DNA of 64,000 nucleotides from Streptomyces sp. TRM68416 (GTDB lineage: Bacteria > Actinomycetota > Actinomycetes > Streptomycetales > Streptomycetaceae). Position numbers and translations under genes: made by a program. The notes beneath the pieces were generated by a model, which searched no databases, was not told where the DNA came from, and saw nothing but the letters and a program-made list of their open reading frames with translations. This document shows positions 58,233-64,000 of the stretch, one piece after another (position 1 is the stretch's first letter; the number at the start of each line of letters is the position of its first letter). The stretch is taken from contig NZ_JACVWU010000009.1 in NCBI RefSeq assembly GCF_014596915.1, positions 62,001-126,000 on the forward strand, given 5' to 3'.

Positions 58233-59597
58233 GTGAACACCTCCTCCCACGACACCGCCGCCGCCCTCCTCCCCCTGGTCGGCGGCCCCGCGAACGTCAC
58301 CTCCGTCGCCCACTGCATGACCCGCCTGCGCCTGGGCCTGGCCGACGCCTCCCTGGTCGACGGGGACGGCGTACGGGCGGTGCCGGGTGTGCTCGGGGTC
58401 GTCGAGGACGACGACACGTACCAGATCGTGCTGGGACCGGGCGTGGTGACGACGGTGACCCGCGCCTTCGAGGCACTACTGCTCAAACGGTCACACCAAC
58501 AGCGCAACGCGACCCCGGCGAAGTTGCTCCTGCGACGACTGGCGAACATCTTCGTCCCGCTGATCCCCGCACTGATCGGCTGCGGAGTGCTGGCAGGCCT
58601 GAACGGGCTGCTCCTGAACCTGGGTCGGCTGCCGGGCGTGACTCCGGCGCTGTCGGTGATCTCCGGCGCCTTCATGTCCCTCATCGCGGTGTTCGTCGGC
58701 TACAACACGGCGAAGGAGTTCGGCGGCACCCCGGTCCTGGGCGGAGCGGTGGCGGCGATCGTGGTGTACCCGGGGGTCGCAAACGTAACCGCGTTCGGCG
58801 TGCCTCTCGCCCCCGGCCAGGGTGGAGTACTCGGCGCCCTGGCGGCGGCCCTGCTGGGCACGTACGTGGAGAAGTGGTGCCGGGGACGCGCCCCCGCCGC
58901 CCTGGACGTCCTGATCACACCCACGGTGACGGTCCTGACCGCCGGCCTGGGCACGCTGTACGTCCTCATGTACGCGGCCGGCACAGTCTCCTCCGCCATC
59001 GGCACGGCATCGAACTGGCTCCTGGCAACGACGGGAGCATTCGCGGGCCTCGCCCTCGGCGGCCTGTTCCTCCCCCTGGTCATGCTCGGCCTCCACCAGG
59101 CCCTGATCCCCATCCACGCCACCCTGATCGAACAACAGGGCCACACCGTTCTGCTCCCCGTCCTCGCGATGGCGGGCGCGGGCCAGGTCGGCGCGGCGAT
59201 CGCGGTCTACGTCCGCCTGCGCCACGACACCTCCATGCGCACGACCATCAAGTCCGCCCTCCCCGCGGGGCTGTTGGGCGTCGGCGAACCTCTGATCTAC
59301 GGAGTCTCGCTCCCCCTGGGCCGCCCCTTCCTCACCGCCTGCGTGGGCGGGGCGGCGGGCGGGGCGTTCGTCGGCCTGTTCGCCATGCTCGGCACGAAGG
59401 TGGGGGCGACGGCGATCGGCCCCTCGGGCTGGGCACTGTTCCCGCTGCTGGCGGGGGGCGCGGGAGGGCTGTGGCGGACGGCCGCGATCTACGCGGGCGG
59501 GCTGCTGACGGGGTACGCGGTGGGCTTCGCAACGACTTATGTCTTCGGCGGCCTGCCGACCACCGGCAAGTCCCGCCCCGCTCCCGAGAGTCGGTGA
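58233..59597 (+). CDS. PTS EIIBC permease, MurNAc-type (MurP-like)
   Basis: 454-aa phosphotransferase-system sugar permease. N-terminal EIIB (residues 1-85) with the phosphorylated Cys in VAHCMTRLRLGL; from about 105 an EIIC membrane domain with ten or so helices and the substrate motif GEPLIYGVSLPL (GxxEPxxYG type). No EIIA, like E. coli MurP, so it would need a general EIIA. Starts 15 bp after murQ. Expected to import and phosphorylate MurNAc (inferred from murQ). Confidence 0.88.
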   Translation: MNTSSHDTAAALLPLVGGPANVTSVAHCMTRLRLGLADASLVDGDGVRAVPGVLGVVEDDDTYQIVLGPGVVTTVTRAFEALLLKRSHQQRNATPAKLLLRRLANIFVPLIPALIGCGVLAGLNGLLLNLGRLPGVTPALSVISGAFMSLIAVFVGYNTAKEFGGTPVLGGAVAAIVVYPGVANVTAFGVPLAPGQGGVLGALAAALLGTYVEKWCRGRAPAALDVLITPTVTVLTAGLGTLYVLMYAAGTVSSAIGTASNWLLATTGAFAGLALGGLFLPLVMLGLHQALIPIHATLIEQQGHTVLLPVLAMAGAGQVGAAIAVYVRLRHDTSMRTTIKSALPAGLLGVGEPLIYGVSLPLGRPFLTACVGGAAGGAFVGLFAMLGTKVGATAIGPSGWALFPLLAGGAGGLWRTAAIYAGGLLTGYAVGFATTYVFGGLPTTGKSRPAPESR

Positions 59598-59659
59598 CCG
59601 CCCAGCACTGTCAGTGGCGCCTGCCACAGTGTCGGTACGGAGATCGAGAGGGGCGGGCG

Positions 59660-60628
59660 ATGGTGGACGAGATGCACGGCTGGGCGGGGATGGAGTACGA
59701 GGGCTGGAAGGACCGCGAGGAGGTGCGGCGGCGGCTTGAGGCGGGGGCCGATCCTGAGCGGTGGGGGCGTGGAGGGGGGCGGCCGTTGCACCGGGCCGCC
59801 GTGTTCGGCTCGCCGGAAGTCGTCGCGGAGTTGGCGCGGCGAGTGGCGGACGTAGACGCGTTGGAGAACGGCACGACAGCCTTGTGGGACGCGGTCCTCG
59901 ACGGTCGTACGGAGAACGCGCGGGCGCTGGCCGCCGCCGGGGCCGACCCGTGGTGGACGGGTTTCGGCGGCTGGTCGCCGGGACGGCTGAGCCTCGCCGG
60001 GCCGGAGCCGGGTCTGTTCCCGCTGCCCGAGGGGGTGCCGGGGCTGACGGAGGCCGAGCGAGCGGTGGTTGAGGAGGGGCGGCGGCTGAAAGCGGTCCTC
60101 GGGGACCTCTATTACGACGGCCTGGGCCTGGCATGCGTGGCCGGGATCGACGCCGAGGAGGCGATACGGCGTCTGGCGGCGACCCCGGCGGACGGCGGAC
60201 TTCTGGACGAACTGCTGGAAGATCCGTACGCCTTCGACATGGACGAGTCACTGAGGATCGTCGGCGTGACGACCGTCCCCGGCGGATGCGTCGTCACCCA
60301 GCCCTGGGGCTACGCCCCGCAGCAGACGGTCGCCATGAAGCTGCTGTCGGAAGGCACCCTCGCCTACGGCCTGTACGCCAACCCCAAGAGCGGCAACCAG
60401 GGTTCCGTCTTCCGCGACGGCGTCGGCGAGGGCTGGGACCTCCACCCGGGCGGTGGGCCGTATCCCGAGGACAGCCCGGAGGACGTCCTGTTCGCCTACG
60501 TCCACCACTACAGCGCCGTCTCCTTCTCCCTCGCCTACGCCGGCCTGCGCCCGACCGACGCCCGTTGCGTCATGGGCCCGCCGGACGCGTGGGTGGAGCT
60601 GCCGGAGCGCGACTACTGGACGACGTGA
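59660..60628 (+). CDS. Ankyrin-repeat-type protein
   Basis: 322-aa protein. Residues about 20-100 hold two to three ankyrin-like repeats (RPLHRAAVFGSPEVVAELARRVADVDALENGTTALWDAVLDGRTENARALAAAGADPWW). The rest (ACVAGIDAEEAIRRLAATP; SLRIVGVTTVPGGCVVTQPWGYAPQQTVAMKLLSEGTLAYGLYANPKSGNQGSVFRDG) resembles an actinobacterial C-terminal domain of unknown role. ATG at 59660 with GAGAGGGG upstream. Probably cytosolic scaffolding; no partner evident. Confidence 0.82.
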   Translation: MVDEMHGWAGMEYEGWKDREEVRRRLEAGADPERWGRGGGRPLHRAAVFGSPEVVAELARRVADVDALENGTTALWDAVLDGRTENARALAAAGADPWWTGFGGWSPGRLSLAGPEPGLFPLPEGVPGLTEAERAVVEEGRRLKAVLGDLYYDGLGLACVAGIDAEEAIRRLAATPADGGLLDELLEDPYAFDMDESLRIVGVTTVPGGCVVTQPWGYAPQQTVAMKLLSEGTLAYGLYANPKSGNQGSVFRDGVGEGWDLHPGGGPYPEDSPEDVLFAYVHHYSAVSFSLAYAGLRPTDARCVMGPPDAWVELPERDYWTT

Positions 60629-60674
60629 CACACGGCAGCCCCCAAGCCGGGCAAGCTACGAGGCCCGGATCGAC

Positions 60675-61805
60675 TCAGCTCAACGACCGCAGCGACGCCA
60701 CCTCGTACGGAGCCAGCTCGTCGAAGCGTCCGGCCAGCACCTTCGCGGCCCACTCCGGGTCCTGAAGCAGCGCCCGCCCCACCGCCACCAGGTCGAACTC
60801 GTCGCGCTCCAGCCGGTCCAGGAGGTCGTCGATGCCCTTCACCTGGGCGCCCTCGCCCTGGAAGGACTTGATGAACTCGCCGTCGAGGCCGACCGAGCCG
60901 ACCGTGATGGCGGGCTTGCCGGTCAGCTTCTTCGTCCAGCCGGCGAGGTTGAGGTCGGAGCCGTCGAACTCGGGCAGCCAGTAGCGGCGCGTGGAGGCGT
61001 GGAAGGCGTCGACACCGGCCGCGACGAGCGGGGCGAGCAGGGCTTCCAGCTCCTGGGGGGTCTCGGCGAGCCGGGCGTCGAAGTGGTAGGACTTCCACTG
61101 CGAGTAGCGGAAGATCACCGGGAAGGACGGGGAGACCGCCGCCCGGACCGCGGCCGCGATCTCCGCCGCGAACTTGGTACGGGCCACCAGGTCACCGCCG
61201 TAGGCGTCGGTGCGGCGGTTGGTGCGGGACCACAGGAACTGGTCGATGAGGTAGCCGTGGGCGCCGTGCAGCTCGACGCCGTCGAAGCCGATGCGCTCGG
61301 CGTTCGCCGCGGCTTCCGCGAACGCGGCGACGACATCGTCGAGGTCGGCCTGGGTCATCGCCTTTCCGGCGCCCTCGGTGCCGTCCAGGCGGAGGCCGGA
61401 GGGGCCGACCGCGGGGGCGTCCGCGAACGGCGGGGCGCCCGCTTCACGCACCATGCCGATGTGCCACAGCTGCGGCACGATCTTCCCGCCCGCCGCGTGC
61501 ACCTCCTCGGCGACCTTCGCCCAGCCCGCCAGCTGCTCCTCGCCGTGGAAGCGGGGCACGCGGTCGCTGTCACCGGCCGACTCGTGGCCGACGTAGGTGC
61601 CCTCGGTGACGATCAGTCCGACGCCCGCGGCCGCCCGGCGGGAGTAGTACGAGGCCACGTCCGCGCCCGGAACGCCGCCCGGGGAGAAGTTGCGCGTCAT
61701 GGGCGCCATCACGATGCGGTTCGGGACGGTCAGGCCGTTGATGGTGACCGGACGGGACAGGACGTCGGCGGCCCGGGACCCGGGCTCGGCGGAGGTGGCA
61801 GTCAC
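60675..61805 (-). CDS. Old yellow enzyme-type NADH:flavin oxidoreductase
   Basis: 376-aa FMN oxidoreductase of the old yellow enzyme class, reducing activated C=C bonds or related compounds. TIM-barrel signatures: GLTVPNRIVMAPMTRNFSPGGVPGADVASYYSRRAAAGVGLIVTEG, IVPQLWHIGMV, FDGVELHGAHGYLIDQFLWSRTNRRTDAYGGDLVARTKFAAEIAAAVRAAV with the HGAHGY catalytic pair, and DLVAVGRALLQDPEWAAKV for FMN phosphate. GTG at 61805 with GAGGAG eight bases upstream. Electron acceptor unknown. Confidence 0.92.
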   Translation of the reverse strand: MTATSAEPGSRAADVLSRPVTINGLTVPNRIVMAPMTRNFSPGGVPGADVASYYSRRAAAGVGLIVTEGTYVGHESAGDSDRVPRFHGEEQLAGWAKVAEEVHAAGGKIVPQLWHIGMVREAGAPPFADAPAVGPSGLRLDGTEGAGKAMTQADLDDVVAAFAEAAANAERIGFDGVELHGAHGYLIDQFLWSRTNRRTDAYGGDLVARTKFAAEIAAAVRAAVSPSFPVIFRYSQWKSYHFDARLAETPQELEALLAPLVAAGVDAFHASTRRYWLPEFDGSDLNLAGWTKKLTGKPAITVGSVGLDGEFIKSFQGEGAQVKGIDDLLDRLERDEFDLVAVGRALLQDPEWAAKVLAGRFDELAPYEVASLRSLS

Positions 61806-61822
61806 GCGGAGTACTCCTCGGT

Positions 61823-61836
61823 ATGTGCATGCGCAT
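61823..61836. promoter_or_regulatory. Palindrome upstream of the OYE-type gene
   Basis: ATGTGCATGCGCAT pairs with its complement at 12 of 14 positions and lies 18 bp before the GTG start. Possible operator; no regulator gene is adjacent. Confidence 0.4.
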
Positions 61837-61906
61837 GGACCAGGTTTACGGGTCAACAGCCCCGCCGACCACACCATTTCCGCCCGCTCTGTGACGCCGG
61901 ACACAC

Positions 61907-61948
61907 CCGAGGGCGGCACCCCCTGTGACCAGGGAGTGCCGCCCTCGG
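61907..61948. terminator. Terminator after groEL
   Basis: A 13-bp perfect stem (61907-61919 with 61936-61948) and a 16-base interior follow the groEL stop (62005) on the minus strand. No U-tract, but the stem is long and GC-rich. Confidence 0.65.
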
Positions 61949-62004
61949 CGTGGTACAGCTACGGACTCGCGATCCTCGGTGGGACCAGAAGATCCCCTGA
62001 AGGA

Positions 62005-63627
<1,623 letters not shown>

Positions 63628-63757
63628 GTGAAGTGGTCCCTCCAGGACTGGGGGTGAGTACCGCAAATGGACCGCGCCCGCGCCCGCGACGGACGGCCTG
63701 CCTGCCTCGTGGTTCCTTGCCCCACCCGGCCAGCGGGCCTCACCGACCCGGTCCTCG

Positions 63758-63784
63758 TTGTCACTCTCACCTTCAGAGTGCTAA
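63758..63784. promoter_or_regulatory. CIRCE element 1 (groEL leader)
   Basis: TTGTCACTC-N9-GAGTGCTAA against the consensus TTAGCACTC-N9-GAGTGCTAA; two mismatches in the first arm. Predicted to lie downstream of the groEL transcription start, in the 5' UTR, where HrcA could block elongation. Confidence 0.85.
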
Positions 63785-63790
63785 CGCCAA

Positions 63791-63820
63791 TGATTAGCAC
63801 TCGACCCCTTCGAGTGCAAG
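63791..63820 (-). promoter_or_regulatory. groEL promoter overlapped by CIRCE element 2
   Basis: CIRCE 2 is TTAGCACTC (63794-63802)-N9-GAGTGCAAG (63812-63820). On the minus strand TTGCAC (-35; 63814-63819) and TAATCA (-10; 63791-63796) have exactly 17 bp between them, so the repressor site covers the promoter, and the bases departing from the CIRCE consensus are those creating the -35. Confidence 0.85.
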
Positions 63821-63863
63821 GTGCGCCCGCGAAGCGGGCCGGTTGCGCCCGGAGCGCCGGCAT

Positions 63864-63916
63864 GACGAAGGGCTCGTGCCCGAGGGGTGGGTACCCCGGG
63901 ACACGAGCCCTTCGTC
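63864..63916. terminator. Long hairpin terminator of the cold-shock gene
   Basis: A perfect 15-bp stem (63864-63878 with 63902-63916) around a GC-rich loop follows the cold-shock gene's stop on the minus strand, upstream of the groEL promoter. The 323-bp gap 63628-63950 holds only this, the two CIRCE elements and the groEL leader. Confidence 0.85.
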
Positions 63917-63950
63917 AGAAGACGTCGCTTGCGGTTCGTTGGTCGCGCGT

Positions 63951-64000
63951 TCAGGCAGTGACGCGAACCATGTCGGCCTGCGGGCCCTTCTGGCCCTGCG
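63951..64000 (-). CDS. CspA-type cold-shock protein (C-terminus only)
   Basis: The last 15 complete codons of a leftward gene are in the window, ending QKGPQADMVRVTA before TGA at 63951-63953. GPQADxVR is the usual C-terminus of 67-aa cold-shock proteins. Start lies beyond the right edge. Followed by a strong hairpin terminator. Confidence 0.85.
   Translation of the reverse strand, partial: QGQKGPQADMVRVTA

Noticed and set aside
63776..63802. GAGTGCTAA-N9-TTAGCACTC as a single inverted CIRCE
   Set aside because: The arms are in the wrong order. Each arm pairs properly with an outer partner, giving two true CIRCE elements instead.

Overview
The window looks like ordinary chromosomal sequence from a Streptomyces or a very close relative. 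It has very high GC, strong third-position GC bias, frequent GTG starts, and many actinobacterial families (DUF2530, DUF2771, DUF3027, TIGR03084, Mycobacterium-type CtpE and XPB). The gene order includes serC, mqnB-mqnD-cold-shock, murQ and groEL near a CspA-type gene, which I recognise from the Streptomyces core chromosome. There is no prophage, CRISPR array, rRNA or tRNA, and no clearly foreign island. All calls come from reading the sequence; no searches were run.

Layout. 1-6.76 kb: leftward operon of a TIGR03084 protein, an AtuA-like protein, both subunits of a biotin-dependent acyl-CoA carboxylase and an acyl-CoA dehydrogenase (runs off the left edge), behind a 32-bp near-perfect palindrome. 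It is probably a catabolic pathway for a branched or isoprenoid acyl-CoA. 6.8-10.9 kb: EamA exporter, Nudix hydrolase, methyltransferase, and a GntR regulator with near-identical operator-like sites before and after its gene and a related site before the exporter. 11-16.4 kb: FemX-like ligase, large FAD/Fe-S oxidase, serC. 16.4-19 kb: DrrAB-type ABC exporter divergent from a TetR regulator. 19-24.5 kb: mixed enzymes (anchored propeller-like protein, SGNH hydrolase, Uma2 nuclease, aldo/keto reductase, ThpR, GNAT). 24.6-31.2 kb: MarR/MFS pair, RHH protein, purine permease, CtpE-like calcium ATPase. 31.2-38.6 kb: two secreted paralogues, a 1038-aa sacsin-like GHKL ATPase, a lipoprotein and a DUF3027 operon.

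38.9-45 kb: MFS protein, DUF2771 lipoprotein, futalosine-pathway menaquinone genes mqnB and mqnD, a cold-shock-domain protein, small membrane proteins and a HAD phosphatase. 45-52.7 kb: DNA/RNA helicase block with an Rv0862c-like XPB partner, XPB and a HelD-like RNA-polymerase recycling factor. 53-59.6 kb: cutC, HD-domain protein, MDMPI-GNAT fusion, then an RpiR-murQ-PTS EIIBC cluster for N-acetylmuramic acid uptake and cleavage. 59.6-64 kb: ankyrin-type protein, old yellow enzyme-type oxidoreductase, groEL under two CIRCE elements, and the end of a CspA-like gene.

Most interesting signals: the double CIRCE with one copy built into the groEL -35/-10; the GntR three-site mini-regulon; short tandem repeats repeatedly sitting on or beside stop codons at gene 3' ends (EamA, purine permease, sacsin-like gene, TetR, XPB); the XPB partner carrying a WYL-like C-terminus; a roughly 90-bp dispersed element in two inverted copies; and the MurNAc cluster with an inverted repeat across the regulator's start codon.
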